Shown here one piece after another: positions 47,441 to 60,527 of a stretch of DNA of 64,000 nucleotides (position 1 is the first letter of the stretch; each line of letters opens with the position of its first letter). The position numbers and the translations under genes are program-made. Source of the stretch: Tolypeutes matacus (lineage: Eukaryota > Chordata > Mammalia > Cingulata > Chlamyphoridae); assembly GCA_026826555.1 (NCBI GenBank), contig JAKSZT010053881.1, forward strand, positions 10,601,485 to 10,665,484, written 5' to 3'. The notes under the pieces were generated by a model. It ran no database searches. It was given only the letters and a program-made list of their open reading frames with translations, and had not been told where the DNA came from.

Positions 47441-47849
47441 CTTCCAAAGTGCCCTCTTACAGTATAGGTAAATCTGTCAATAGCAATCACTGCTTGTCAC
47501 TCATTGGAACCGTGCTGCTCAAGAATGGTGGCATTTCAGAAACACGGGGAGATACAGTTATAAATAGTACCTTCCCCTCAGAAAAGGGGGAGGACCGTAA
47601 AGGAAAGGAAAGAAAACTGTTCTCGTTAGGTGCTGTTATTAGTTAGGATTTCCAGGAATATTGGGCCAATGTGGGAAAAAAAGATTTAGAACTATTGGTT
47701 TGTGAGATAGGTTCCAAAAGTGGGAGGTAAAACCCTTTATAGTCTGTTTCGCAATAATTACATGAGGAATAATGATAAATGAGATAAAATGCTTTCACAT
47801 GCTAACCTTTCTCTCATATAATTCCACCCCCCAATATTCCAATCACAAT

Positions 47850-49055
47850 TAACTCATTATTAATCAGTATTGATCTTATATCCTGCCACTTTGCTGAACT
47901 CATTTATTTGCTCAAGTAGCTTTGTCATAGACATTTTGGAATTTTTAAAGTATAGGATCATGTCATCTACAAAAAGAGTTTTACTTCCTCTTTTCCTATT
48001 TGGATGCCTTTTTTTTCCTTGTCTAATTGTTCTAAGTAGAACTTCCAGTACAATGTTGAGTAACAGTGCTGACAATTGGTATCCTTGTCTTGTTCCCTAC
48101 CTTAGAGGGAAAGCTTTCTGCCTTTCCCTATTGAGTATGATGATGGCTATGGGTTTTTCATATATGCCCTTTATCATATTAAGGAACTTTCTATTCCTTT
48201 ACTTCTATTACTAACTTTTAAAGTGTTTTTTATCAAGAGAGTATGCTAGATTTTGTCATATGCCTTTTTTGCATCGATTGAGATGATCATGTCACTTTTT
48301 TTCTTTGTTCATGTGATGTGTATTACGTTAGTTGATTTTCTTTTGTTGAACCACCTTTGCATACCTGGAATAAATCCCACGTGGTTGTGGTATATAATTT
48401 TTTTGCTATACTGTTAGATTCTATTTCAAGGATTTTGTTGTGAGTTTTTGCATCTATGTTCATTAGAGAGATTAGTCTGTAATATTCTTGTAGTGTCTAT
48501 TTGGCTTTGTTATTAGGGTGATGTTGGCTTCATAAAATGTCTTGGGTAATTTTCCCTCCTCTTCAATTTTCGGAAGAGTTTAAACAGGATTAGTGTTAGT
48601 TCTTCTCAAAGTGCTTGGTAGAATTCATCTGTGAGGTCACCTGGTCCTGGACTTTTTCTTCATTGGGAGATGAAATTATTGATGACTGATTCAATCTCTT
48701 TAAATGTGATTGGTTTGTTGAGTTCCTGGATTTCTTTATAGAGTCAATGTAGGTTGGTTGTGCATTTCTAGGACTTGTCTGTTTCATCTAGGTTGTCTAA
48801 TTTGTTGGTTTAAAGTTTCTCATAATATCCTCTTGTGATCCTTTTTATTTCTGTGGGGGTCAGACATAATGCCCCCCCCCTTTCATTGCTGATTTTATTT
48901 ATTTGCATCTTCTCTCTTATTTTCTTTGTTAGTCTAGCTAAGGGTTTGTCGGTTTTATTGACCTTAAAGAACCAGCTTTTGGTTTTTGTTGGTTTCCTGT
49001 ATTGTTTTTTGTTGTCAATTTCATTTCTTTCTACTCTAATCTTTATTTATAAGTA
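47850..49055 (-). mobile_element. L1 ORF2 fragment, antisense
   Basis: The minus-strand frame 47860-48075 reads LFVDDMILYF, the L1 reverse-transcriptase active-site box (normally FADD), then LLEQINEFSKVAGYKIN, the next conserved L1 block. To its right comes antisense ORF2 text ('gtcacctggtcctgg', 'tctagctaagggtttgtc'). Frames are broken elsewhere. Confidence 0.9.
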
Positions 49056-49089
49056 AATATTTATAGCAGTTTCATACCATAAAATACAC

Positions 49090-49925
49090 TGTTTGATGTA
49101 TACAATTCACTGTTTTATTTTTAAATATATTTTTATTAAAGAAGTTGTGAACTTACAATAACAATCATGCACATGTGTGGAATTTCCATACAACACTGCT
49201 CCACCAACCAGAACATTGTTGTGGAATGCTTTTTACAGATTATGGGGTAGTATCTTCAGACTATTACCACTAAGTATGGTCTATAGCGTACATTTGGTGT
49301 ATTTTTTCCACATTCCTCTACTAACACAGTACATCTTTGACATTGATGCAAGAACATTATAGTATTGCTGTAACCTGTACATAGGTTACATTAATTGTAT
49401 TTTTCCCATGCTTCTCCACATTTTTAACACCTTGAAATAGTGATGTACATTTATTCTAGTTCATAAAAGGACATTCTTGTATTTGTACTATTAATCACAA
49501 TTGGGATCCACCTCTGGGTTCCCTTCCACTTTTGGGTTATCATGAATAATGTTGCTATGAACATTTGTATGCAACTTTCGTGAACAAATGTTTTCATTTC
49601 TCTTTATGTATCCAGGAATGGAATTGCTGGTCATAGGATAACTATGTTTAACAATTTTTGCAACTGTGAAACTGCTTTTAAATGAAGCTGCACCATTTTT
49701 CTGTCCCAGCAGCAATGTATGAGGGTTCCTATTTCTCCACATCTTTGCCAGTATTTATTATCTGTCATTTTAATTATAACCATCCTTGTGGTTGTGAAGT
49801 GGTATCTCATTGTTTTTAATTTGCATTTCCCTGTTGACTAATGATGTTGAACATCTTTTCATGTGCTTATTGGCCATTTGTACATCTGCTTTTGAGAACT
49901 CTATTCAGATCCTTTACCCATTTTT
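49090..49925 (-). mobile_element. L1 3' end and terminal ORF2, antisense
   Basis: The left part carries 3'-UTR-like 'tggaatttccatacaacac'. From 49500 the antisense ORF2 end is clear ('tgaataatgttgctatgaac', 'tttaatttgcatttccctg', 'cttattggccatttgtac'). Confidence 0.75.
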
Positions 49926-50584
49926 AAAAAAAATTTAATTTGGAAATAATTTCAAATTTAAAGGACATGTGCAAATCTAATACAAAACTCACACAGAAAA
50001 CTGCAACATATCCTCCCCACAAGATACCCACATTCACCAAATTTAATGTTTTGCCACATTTGCCATAACCCTCTTCCTCTCCCTCTCTCTCCCTCTCTTC
50101 CTCTTTCTCTTTTTCTTTTGCTTTCTCTCTCTTTCTTTTGTTTTCGCTTTCTCTCTTTCTCTTTCTTTTTCCCTTCCTTCCTTCTCTATCTTTCACTATC
50201 AGTTTCTTAAACATTTGAGAGTAGGTTGTATACAGCATGTTCCTTGAACACATATACTTCAATGTGTATTTCCAAAGAACAAGGATATTCACTTATGTAA
50301 TCACCTTGTAACCAAGTACAGTTATCAAGCTCAGTATAACATTTAACACATATATCATAAATGATATAAAGCTTTCAGTCAGTATTCCATTTTTTTTTTT
50401 TTCATATGTCCCAATAATGTCCTTTTGGACATTTTCTTCTCCATTATTAAGTCCAGTCTATGATCATGTATTACATTTAATTGTCATAGCCCCTCCCCCC
50501 CTTTTAAACTTGTGAAAACATGTAACAACATAAACTTTCCTATTTCAACCATTCCCAAACATACTATTCAGTGGCAGTAATCAA
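49926..50584. repeat. L1-3'-UTR-like DNA with CT-rich tract
   Basis: 'ttggaaataatttcaaattt' and 'tgtcctttt..cattttctt' recall L1 3'-UTR text. A pyrimidine-only tract lies at about 50068-50190. Confidence 0.5.
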
Positions 50585-51690
50585 ACATTGACAGTGCTGC
50601 TGCTTTTCCCATTTTTGATTAGGTTATTTTGCCCATTGTTGATTAAGAATTCTTTATCTGTTTTGTATTCAAGTCCTTATCCAATATGTGATTTGCAAAT
50701 ATTTTCTCCATTTCTGTGTGTTCTCTTTTTACTTTTTTTTTTTTTTAATGTCCTTTGAAGCACAAAAGTTTTTAATTTTGATGTAGTCCAGTTTATCTCT
50801 TTTTTCATTTGTGCTTTTCATGTCATATCTGAGACACTGCTGCATAACCCAGGGTCACAAAGGTTTACCCCCATGTTTTTTACTAAGCGTTTTATGGTTT
50901 TAACTCTTACTTTTAGTTTCATGATCCAATTTGAGTTAATTTTTGTAGATAGTATGAATTAGGAGTACAACTTCAGTCATTTGGAGGTGGATATCCAGTT
51001 TCCTAATGGAGTTTGTTGAAAAGACCATTTTCTCTTATTGAATTATTTCAGTAATATTGTAAGAAATTAGTTGACTTTAAATGTAAGGATTTGCTTCTGG
51101 ATTTCCATTCATATTTCATTGATCTATGTTTATCCTTATGCTAGTGTCACAGTGCCTTGATTACTGTAGCTTTGTAATAAATTCTGAAGTCAGTAAGTGT
51201 CCAGTTTTGTGCTTTTTCACGATTGTCTATTCTGGGTCCTGTGAATTTCTATATAAAATTTAGTAGTACTGTCAATTCTGCAAAAAAGAGAGCTGGAATT
51301 TTGATAGCTATTGCACTAAAACTGTAGCTCAAACGGGGGAGTATTGTCATGTTAATAATACTAATATCTGTGAGCATAGCTTGTCTTTCCATTTATGTGT
51401 GTCTTTTAAAATTTTTTACTACAATGTTATATACTTTCCATTGTACAAGTCTTGCTCTTCTTTTGTTAAATTTATTCCTAAGCCTTTTATTCTTTTTGGT
51501 GCTATTGTGAAAGGGTTTTTTCTTAATTTCACTTTCAGAATGTTTATTGCTAGTGTGTAGCAATGAAGTTGATTTTTGTATATTGATTTTGTATTCTGCA
51601 ACCTTGCTGAACTTGCTTATTAGTTCTAATTGTTTTTGTGTATTTTGAATCACTTTAAGTCTTATATCAGAGTTTTTCCTTACAATATCT
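50585..51690 (-). mobile_element. L1 ORF2 fragment, antisense
   Basis: 'attgttgattaagaattctt', 'aaagtttttaattttgatg', 'gtggatatccagtttcc' and, on the minus strand, LISKFSKVAEYKINIQKS at 51393-51653 are ORF2. It contains multiple stops. Confidence 0.85.
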
Positions 51691-51691
51691 T

Positions 51692-52032
51692 TTTTTTAAA
51701 GATTTATTTTATTTATTAATTTCTCCCCACTCCCTCGTTGTTTGTATTTGCTGTCTGTTTGCTTGATTTACCCAGATTCACCAGGAAGTGAATCCAGGAC
51801 TTCCCATGTGCGAGGGAGGTGCCTAATTGCTTGAGCCACATCTGCTTCCTACTTTCGTTGTGTGTCTCGTTATGTTTTCCTCCTTGTGTCACTTGTTACA
51901 TCAGCTTGCTATGCCAGCCTGTCGCGTCAGCTCGCTGTCTTGCTTGTCTTCTTTAGGAGGCACTGGGAACCGAACCCGGGACCTCCCATGTGTAAAGTGG
52001 GAGCTCAGTCGCTTGAGGCACATCTACTTCCC
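51692..52032 (-). mobile_element. DAS-type SINE, dimeric
   Basis: Tail 'taaagatttattttatttat' at the left. Heads end near 51847 ('gagccacatctgcttcc') and 52032 ('ggcacatctacttccc'). Confidence 0.9.
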
Positions 52033-52204
52033 ACAGTGTCATTTTTGTGTGTGCGCCATCATGCATATTGGTGACACAACATGTCTTAAAATAATCCATA
52101 TTGAAAGAAAAATCCTAGTATTTCAGCCAAAATGCTAGTTGTATAAGACGAACATCCTGTAACCTGTTTTTTTAAAAACAAAACAAAACTTTTTTAAAGG
52201 ATTG

Positions 52205-52506
52205 ATTGATTGATTGATTTTTAAAATTTATTCCCCCTCCTCCCCCAGATGGTTCTCTCATCTGTCTGCTAATTGTTTGCTTGCCTTCTTGAGAAGGCAC
52301 TGGGAACTGAACCCGGGACCTCCCACATGGGAGGCGAGTGCCGAATGGCCTGAGCCACATCTGTTCCTGCGGGCTGCGGCATCTAGTAGCTTGTTGCTGC
52401 AGGTGTGGGTATCTGCTCGCTTCTTTAGGAGGCACTTAGGGACCCAAACCTGGGACCTCCCATGTGGTAGGCGGGCACCCAACTGGTTGAGCCATATCCG
52501 TTTTCC
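52205..52506 (-). mobile_element. DAS-type SINE, dimeric
   Basis: Two reversed heads (near 52290-52365 and 52425-52503) share 'ggcactgggaactgaacccg' and 'cctgggacctcccatgtgg'. A short (attg)n tail lies at 52201-52218. Confidence 0.85.
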
Positions 52507-52519
52507 TCTCTTTGTTCTT

Positions 52520-53030
52520 TTTTGAGGCTTAGGGAGAAACTAGCATTTTTTTTTCCCCAACTACTTTTTGCCACCATGACACTTGTAAATAAAGTTTGAA
52601 AATTCCTTAAAAAAAAATTCCAAAATAATTAGGAATTGGTGCTTGGTTCTAATGTGGGTTTTTAGTTACGTAGTGCAAGTTTATTCTTGACTCTCACTTT
52701 GGTAAATGTGCTTAACATGTCTGATTTAATATGTATCCCATCCTCCTATAACCATTTGGTTTCTGGTGGGATAAAAGATGCTTCAGTATTGTCTCTAATA
52801 TTTTCTTTGAAGGGGCTACACGATCTTTATGTTTTGATTCCGGTGTTCTTGGGTTTATGCAGACACATTGGCAACAAGGAAGCTACCTTTGCCTGGCCAG
52901 TTAATGATTATAAGATAACATTAATTGTAAGACATATTTCCATTATTGACTTAATATGTTAAAAATATGTCTTTTAGTTAATGACTTCTCTAGGAATTGG
53001 GATTCAGTGGAACTCTTTAAGCAAATGAGT
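52520..53030. other. Intergenic DNA, no gene recognised
   Basis: The frame at 52687-52962 has no recognisable domain. Confidence 0.4.
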
Positions 53031-53037
53031 AAGTGGC

Positions 53038-53631
53038 TGTATTAGTCAGCCAAAGGGGTGCTGATGCAAAATACCAGATATCTGTTGGTCTTTATAAAGG
53101 ATATTTATTTGGGGTAGAAGCTTACAGTTATCAGGCCATAAAGCATAAGTTTCTTCCTTCACTAAAGTCTGTTGCCATGTGTTGGAGCAAGACAGCTGCT
53201 GATGTCTGCCAGGGTTCAGGCTTCTTGGGTTCCTTTCTTCCCGGGGCTCTGTTTCTTTCCCAGCTTAGCTCCTCTGTTTCCTCCACAAGGTCAGCTGTAG
53301 ACTATCAGGCGAATGGCTTGTCTCTTTCCTGGTGCCTTCTTCATGACCAAGCTCCTCTGTGTGCTTGCTTCCATGCGCTCCAGCATTAAAACTCAGCTTC
53401 AGAACTCCTACTCAAAAAAAAAACAACAAACCACTCCAACTCTGTCCTTTGCCATGTCTTTTATCTTTGAGGCCCCACCCACCAAGGGGCGGGGCTCAAC
53501 ACCTACTTACGTGGCCCAATCAAATCCCTAATCATAACTTAATCATGCCCAGATGAACAGACCAGTTTACAAGCATAATCCAATATCTATTTTTGGAATT
53601 CATAACAATATCAAACTGCCAAACTGCTCCA
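53038..53631 (-). mobile_element. Solo LTR, ERVL/MLT2-like, second copy
   Basis: Same family as 21800-22299: the block 'gtcagccaaaggggt', 'ggtatttatttggggtagaag', 'caccaaggggcggggctcaacacc' is shared. The minus strand begins TGGAGCAGTTTGGCAG and ends CTAATACA. 'gtggc' duplications lie at 53033-53037 and 53632-53636. It is non-coding. Confidence 0.8.
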
Positions 53632-53924
53632 GTGGCTAAAACAGGCTTTCTTATTGCATTTTGAAAAGTAGATTAAATAAGCAATGATTCTGTAAACCCA
53701 CAACTTCTTTAATAAAGAAAGAAAAAGCAGTGAGGCAGTGGCAGGAAAATCAGTTGAGAATATGGTAATAGCACAGATGAGAGCTAATAATGAGCTGAAA
53801 TAAGGCAGTGGTTGTAGATGTTTGCGAGATGGTCTTTCAGTAGGATTTGGTGAATCCTGAGACCTAGGGAAAGAGAAGCAGGAATCAGAGCTGACAAGTT
53901 TAAAAAAAAAATTTTTTTTAAACT

Positions 53925-54005
53925 TTTTTAGGAGATACCAGGGATTGAACCCGGGACCTCATGCATGGGAAGCAGGTGCTCAACCACTGAGCTACGCATG
54001 CTCTC
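53925..54005 (-). mobile_element. DAS-type SINE, short 'ggtacctc' subtype
   Basis: 'ggagataccagggattgaac', 'ccgggacctcatgcatggg' and 'caaccactgagctacgcatg' are the reversed head. The tail is a mixed A/T run. Confidence 0.8.
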
Positions 54006-54009
54006 AGGG

Positions 54010-54640
54010 ATGACAAGTTCTAGCTTGATAGATAGTCGGATAGTAATGGCTTTAACTGACAGGGGATAGTGGAGGAAGGGGAGGAGTTTGAGGAATATGA
54101 GGTCAATTTTGTTAAGTTAAAGGTGCTGGGGGAAATCCAGGTAGAGATGTCTAGCTTTCCTTTGGGAAATAAGTGTCTAGAACTTGTGAGATAGGATAGG
54201 GCTGGAGATAAGAGATTTAGAAATTGTCAACAGATAAGTCAGTTCAAGCATTAGGAGAATATGCTCACTTAGGACAAGAAGAACGTGTAGAATAAGAGGA
54301 TGGAACTGTAGGTGATTTCTAACAGAATGTGCAGCAGAGGAAGAATCAGTACAGAAAACAGAAATGGTCAGAGAGGTGGGAGAAGAGTTCCTACAGGTGG
54401 CAGGTATCTAAGAAACCAAAGGAAGATAATTTCAAGAAATAGGTCAAGATCATCAGTGATTGCACAAAAATTGGGTAAAATGAAAACTGGAATTAGACCA
54501 TGTATGGTATTGGTCATTTGGAGGTCCTATGAACAGTGAACAGGACTAAAGTCAGCCTGTAATGGATTGAATAAGTGGAAAATACTTTTCAAAGTATTTT
54601 GGTGAAAAGTATGAGAAAGAAGGAAAAATATCTTGTAAAA
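54010..54640. other. Intergenic purine-rich DNA
   Basis: The Arg-rich frame at 54312-54539 reflects A/G-rich composition. There is no homology I recognise. Confidence 0.4.
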
Positions 54641-54866
54641 TTTTTTTGTTTTTGTTTGTTTTATAACAGTTTTGCATTTAAGATCTATATTGTTCAATAT
54701 TAGTGTAACTATTCCAGCTCTTTTTTGGTTACTATTTGCATGGAGTATCGTATCTTTACCCAACCTTTCACTTTCAGCCTATTTGTGTCCTGTGTCTAAG
54801 GTGAATCTCTTGTGAACAGCATATAGATGGCTCATATTTTTTTTATCCGTTCTGCCAGTCTGTCTT

Positions 54867-55223
54867 TTTTTTTTTTTAAAGATCTTATTTTTATTTATTC
54901 CTACCCCCCCCAGCCCCGTGTTGTCTGCTCATTGTGTGCTCTCTGTCTGCCTTCTTTTTAGGAGGCACCAGGAACTAAACCCAGGACCTCCCATGTGAGA
55001 GGGAAGCACCCAATCACTTGAGCCACATCTGCCCCCTTGTTGTGTTTCTTGTTGTGTTTTCTTGTTGTGTCTCCTCGTTGTATCTTATTGAGTCATCTTG
55101 TTGAATCAGCTCACTGCACCAGCTTGCTGTTTTGCTTGTCTTCTTTAGGAGGCACCGGGAACTGAACCTGGGACCTCCCATGTGGTAGGTGGGTGCCCAA
55201 CTGCTTGAGCCACATCTACTTCC
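54867..55223 (-). mobile_element. DAS-type SINE, dimeric
   Basis: 'ccagtctgtctt' (54855-54866) and 'ccagtctgtgtctt' (from 55224) form the target duplication. Two reversed heads end near 55035 and 55223. Confidence 0.9.
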
Positions 55224-56054
55224 CCAGTCTGTGTCTTTTGATTGGGGAGTTCAATCCATTAAAATTCAATGTTACTACAGTAAAGGCATTACTTATTTCA
55301 TCCATTTTATCCTTTGGCTTTCTGTTATCATATCTTACTATTGTCTTTTTACCCTTTTAGTTACCCTTACTAATAACCTTCATTTCTACATTGTTCTCTC
55401 TCCTGTCTGGTCTTTTCAGGCTGCAGCACTCCCTTTAGTATTCCTTGAAAGTCTGGTCTCTTGGTGAGAAACTATTTCAGTTTCTTTTTATCTGTGGAAA
55501 CTTTAAACTCACCCTCATTTTTGACGGACAGTTTTGCCAGATAAAGAATTCTTGGCTGGCAGGTTTTTTCTTTCAGTATCCTAAATATACCACTGCCTTC
55601 TTGCCTTCATGGTTTCTGTTGAGATAGTGCCACTTAGTCTTATTGAGTGTCCCTTGTATGTGATGACTTGCTGTTCTCTTGCTGCTTTCAGAATTCTCTA
55701 TCTCTGCCATTTGACATTATGAATTGTGGGTGTCTTGGAGTAGGTCTACTCAGATTTATTCTGTTTGGAAAGCATTGTCCATCTTGGATATTGATATATC
55801 TTTCATAAGGGTTGAAAAACTTCTGGCCATTATTTCCTCAAATTTTCTTTTTTCCCTGTTCTGTTCTCTCCTCCTTCCAGAACACCCATAACACCTATTG
55901 TTCGTGTGTTTCACACTGTCAGACAATTCCCTGAAACTCTTTTCAGTTTTTTTCATTCTTTTCACGGTTTTGTCTTTTCAAGTTCAGATGCTCTGTCCTC
56001 TAATTCACTTGTTTGTTTCTCTGCCATTTCAGAGCTGCTGTTATATGCCTGTAA

Positions 56055-56192
56055 TGTATTTTTTAAAAAATCATTTTTATTGAAACGTTCATAAAGCATA
56101 CAGTCCATCCAAAGTGTATAATCAGTGGTATTTGATATAATCACATAGTTGTGCATTCATCACTTCAATCAATATTAGAGTATTTTCATTAC

Positions 56193-56234
<42 letters not shown>

Positions 56235-56320
56235 CAACTCTACCCCTTAGTAACTCAGTCTCGCAATCTTTCCCCTGCCATACATAACTGCTATTCTATT
56301 TAAATCTCTCTAATTTATTT
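56055..56320 (-). mobile_element. L1 3'-end fragment nested in L1
   Basis: Its blocks 'aagcatacagtccatccaaa', 'gtgtataatcagtggt' and 'gttgtgcattcatcacttca' recur at 57090-57175. That makes it a 5'-truncated copy of the same L1 3' UTR, with an (ATA)n expansion at 56192-56233. Confidence 0.75.
56192..56233. repeat. (AAT)n microsatellite
   Basis: About 14 uninterrupted AAT units. Confidence 0.95.
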
Positions 56321-57049
56321 GTATCTCTAATGTAATTTTAATCTCATACATTGTGTCTTTCATTCTGTTATGAAAAGTTAAGAAAAGATCTGTTACTTTT
56401 CTTTGCAAGCTTTCAAATTCTTTTTATGCTCACCCAAAGTCGTCTTAATACCTTTTATCTCTATAGCCATATTTTCCTTCAACTCTTTGAATTGATTTAG
56501 GAAATTTGTGTGAACATGATTGATTAGTTGTTTTAAATCCTGTGTCTCTTTAGGATTTTTAATTTGTTCCTAGTGGGCTAGGTAAGTAGATGAGGTATTT
56601 TGTAGATGGGGTTAGAGGAAAGGAGACTTGTTCTGTTTTCTCTGAAATATGAGTGTGAGTGTATTTACCCAACCGATCTTCCTCTCAGTTCCTGTTTCTG
56701 AATGTGTTTATTTAGCAGAAATGATTATCATATTTGGAGTCAGTTCTTTTCTTTGTACATTAATTATTTTGCATATATGTCTAGTTTTAGCACTTAAACT
56801 TTTTGAAAAATATATAATTACTGGTTTTCTCCTGATTTCATGTTCCCTGAAGCCAGTAGAGTAAGTCTCAGTAATCTTAAACTTTCAGTTCTTTGTGGAG
56901 TGTCTGGCACATATAACACTCTCCTACTTCTAGGGGAGGTTTTTTTTTTTTTAAACAATTAGAGCTTTATAATATTAGGATGTCTTAAACACAGAAGTAA
57001 AACTAAACCAGTTTTCTTCTTGTTATCTTTCCTGTCTATTTTTATGTGA

Positions 57050-58500
57050 GTTAGTATACATTTTTATTTAATTTTACTTTTATTGATATATATTAATAAA
57101 GCATAAAAAATCCATCCAAAAGTGTACAGTCAGTGGTGTTTGGTATAATGACATCGTTGTGCATTCATCACTTCAGTAATTTTTAGAGCATTTTCATTAT
57201 TCCAATAATAATAATATAAACAAAAAACAGACAAAAACTCCTCACCTCTCAATCTATGCTTCCCCTGCTGTATGTAGCTATTCTGTTTCTATCTCTATTT
57301 TATTTATAATTTGTAAAAATAATCATATATGCATTATTCCCCATTTTCATATTTCACATGAGGTTTCACTATGTTATATAGTCCCATGTTACATTTTTTA
57401 CCTTTCCTTCTAGTAATATACATGACCTTAGACTTTCCCTTTCAGCCACTATCATACCCATATAATTGCTCTGCTAGTTACAAACACTGTGATATGCTTT
57501 CATCATTTCTCTTCAATTCCAAAGATTTACAAACAACCTTTTTCCAATTCTGCATAAATTAACCCTCAGCTTTTCATTCTCTTACCCTCATTGTATTTTC
57601 TAGTGACCCATATTCTAGTAATTAAGTTTACACAATATATTTAGTTCATAATAGCATGATCATAGAGTATTTGTCCTTTTGTGTCTGGCTTGCTTCACTC
57701 AACATAATATCCTCCAGGTTCATCTATGTTGTTATATGCTTCACGACTTCATTTCTTCTTACAGCTGCGTGGTATTCCATCGAATGTATATGCTGAGTTT
57801 GTTTATCCATTCATTGGTTGATGGACACCTGGGTTGTTTCCATCTTTTGGCAGTTATGAATAATACCACCATGAACATTGGTGTTAGATGTCTGTGTTGC
57901 TGCTCTCAGTTCTTCTGGGTATATTCCTAGTTCTGGTATTGCTGGGTCACAGGGCATATCTATATTCAACTTCTTTTGAAACTGCCAAACAGTTCTCCAC
58001 AGTGGCTGTATCATTCTACATTCCCACCAACAGTGAATAAGTGTTCCTATCTCTCTACATTCTCTCCAACTTGTAGTTTTCTGACTTTTTAATAGTGACC
58101 ATTCTAATAGGTGTGAAATGATATCTCATTGTAGTTTTGATTTGCATTTCCCTAATCATGAGTGATGTTGAACACTTTTTCATGCGTTTTTTCACCATTT
58201 GTATTCCTTCTTTGGACAATTGTCTTTTCAAGTCTTTAGCCAATTTTTAAATTGGGTCGTTTGTCTCTTTATTGTTGATTTGTAGTATCTCTTTATAGAG
58301 ATCATGGATATTAAACTCTTATTGGATATGTGATTTCCAAATACTTTCTCCCATTGGCTTGGCTGCCTTTTCACCCTTTTGACAAAGTCCCTTGAGGTGC
58401 AAAAGTGTTCAGTTTTGAGGAGGTTCCATTTATCTGTGTTTTCTTTTGTTGCTCATGCTTTAAGGTGTAAGGTTTAAGACACTACTGCCTACCACAAGAT
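57050..58500 (-). mobile_element. L1 3' UTR and ORF2 C-terminal end, antisense
   Basis: 3' UTR at the left (57060-57660), then antisense ORF2 end: 'ggtattccatcgaatgtat', 'tttgtttatccattcattgg', 'gaaactgccaaacagttctcc', 'tttgcatttccctaatcatg', ending in 'caaaagtgttcagttttgagg'. The minus-strand frame 57811-58014 contains the usual CDPAIPELGIYP-like block. Confidence 0.85.
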
Positions 58501-58504
58501 CCTG

Positions 58505-59580
58505 AAGATAACTAAGCTATTTTTTTTACTGAGAAGAAATAGTATCACTTCCTCCTGTTGTCACATATTGGGGTCCAAAATGACAAATATCTTGAATAAT
58601 TTAGTTTAAGTCTCAAACACTGTGTGACCTAATAGAGTTTGCTATGTTAGAGTCAAGACCCAGCATTCCCTGACTTGCAAGGAACTGATTTTACTTCTGA
58701 GTTATAAATTTTTTTTCCTTATTTATTAAAAGAAATAATAATTGTCTCTTTCTGTCTTACGGCATTGTTATTAGAATGTTCTTGAAAAAGTTAAACACAG
58801 GTCTATTAAGGTGAAGGTGTTTTCAAGCCCCTAATCTATCTGCTCTACTACACAAGATCCAATTTTTACTTTTCTTTTTAGTAATTGGGACTTTTTATCT
58901 CTAGGACAGAGTTAGTGGCTTTCACTCAGGACATTTTAGTTCTATTTCTTTCTCACTGTGTTTAGGACCAAAGTCAGCAGGAGGTAATGAAATATTTGAA
59001 GTTTCCAGTCAGTTCACTCTTGCCTGAATTGGTAGTGGAGGAACATTTACATTGTGTAATTTATCAATTCTGGACTTGAACATGAATATATGTATTTACC
59101 TCACAGTTATCTATAGTTTTTATGTATAATATTGGCCTTGTTGAGTTTGATGTTTTAAATCTGTAGTTACCTTTCTGTGCTATCCAGTGCATATGAAAGA
59201 TATCTCTAGTCATTTCACATTCCATATATTCTCAAGGAACTGCAGACTAGTATTATTAGCTGATATAAAAATATCATTGTGAAGCCATTTATTCTCTTTT
59301 CTATTTGTGCAAATAGTTTAGATGGCTGTGGGATATTGTAATGGATTGTTTTATTAACCAATTGTCATGCTTTTTAAAAAAAAGTCTAATATATTCTTGA
59401 AACCTCATACCATCTCTAAATATTTGATGTTTCTTTGCCATTCTGCAAACAATTGATAGTGTTTTATTTAATAGTGCCATTTACAATTCTTTTAAAGTTA
59501 AGATTTATATTTTTATAGTTTATAGAAAAATATTTTGGTGATCACAAAAATACTATTTGTCACTAAAACCCAAACATACA
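58505..59580. other. Intergenic A+T-rich DNA
   Basis: No gene or certain repeat is recognised. Confidence 0.45.
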
Positions 59581-59591
59581 AAAATGTTCTG

Positions 59592-59694
59592 GGGGAGCGG
59601 ATGTGGCTCAGTGGTTGAGCATTGTCTTTCCACATACAAGGTTCTGGGTTCAGTCCCTGGTCCCCATACCTCAAAAAAAAAGTGGGGGGGGGAG
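59592..59694 (+). mobile_element. DAS-type SINE, short 'ggtacctc' subtype
   Basis: 'gggagcggatgtggctcagt', 'ggttgagcattg', 'gggttcagtccct', 'catacctc' and an A run. 'tgttctg' appears at both edges (about 59585 and 59697). Confidence 0.9.
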
Positions 59695-59699
59695 GGTGT

Positions 59700-60513
59700 T
59701 CTGAAAAACTGATAATTTATCCTAAATTTTAAGATAATATAAATTATTTCCCAAAATTTCATGAAGCGAATCAAAACTACTCTCACTGAAACTAAACACC
59801 TCTGTCACTGCTTGACCTGTGAGGAGGCTGTTATTTTTAATTTTAGAGAGAGGTGGGGTTAGAGTATTCATCTCTGGGTTTAGTTTCAGTTTTCAAGTGA
59901 CTTGAAATTAAGTATAATTCTGGAAGAGCGTTTGGCTTTTTAGTTCTAGATTTAAATACTTTAATAAGTTTGGGGCTGTATGTAATAGAATATGTGCACT
60001 CAGGAAAAATTTTAAATTTGATAGAGGATTTAATTACTAGTATGTGTATCATATAGGCTTATATTAGTTTATTCAAGACATAAGTACCTACTAAAATGCA
60101 AATTCCATTTGTTTAGATGGAGTTAGTAGATCCTAAATTCCTAAAAAAATTGATTGTGCTTTTAAATATGTTTAAATGCAGAAGATTCAGACTTAATCTC
60201 CAGCATATGAAAGTAAGAGAGTAAGATTGTGTGTGTGTGTTTTATTCTTGTTTTAGACAGTAAGATTGTTAGCATATGAATATTCTTGGTTAGGTTATCT
60301 TTCCTCTAGTGTCAACAACTTCTCCAGTCTTCTAACCTGTAACTTGTAAGAATGCTCATATCTTTTCCATCCCCAAACCCTTTTTTGCCTTCCTTAAGGA
60401 GCCAAGCTTTTTTAGAAAGAGTTTAAGCTAAACTCGATCTGTTAGTTCTCACTTCTAAACCCTGTGTGGTCTGGCATTTGAACTCAGTAGTCATACGTGA
60501 CTTCTGTATTGTT
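59700..60513. other. Intergenic A+T-rich DNA
   Basis: A (GT)n run lies near 60228-60240. No gene is recognised. Confidence 0.45.
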
Positions 60514-60527
60514 AAATTCAATAAATA

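Larger units (their letters stand above)
54645..56590 (-). mobile_element. L1 ORF1/5' region, antisense, interrupted
   Basis: It shares its order of blocks with 43620-44940: 'aacagttttgcatttaa', 'agctcttttttggttac', 'gacagttttgccagataaag', 'tgtcttggagtaggtct'. It is interrupted by a SINE (54867-55223) and by an L1 3'-end piece (about 56055-56320). Frames are broken. Confidence 0.75.

Noticed and set aside
56192..56233. Regular short repeats as a CRISPR-like array
   Set aside because: It is a simple (AAT)n microsatellite in a mammalian genome, with no spacers.
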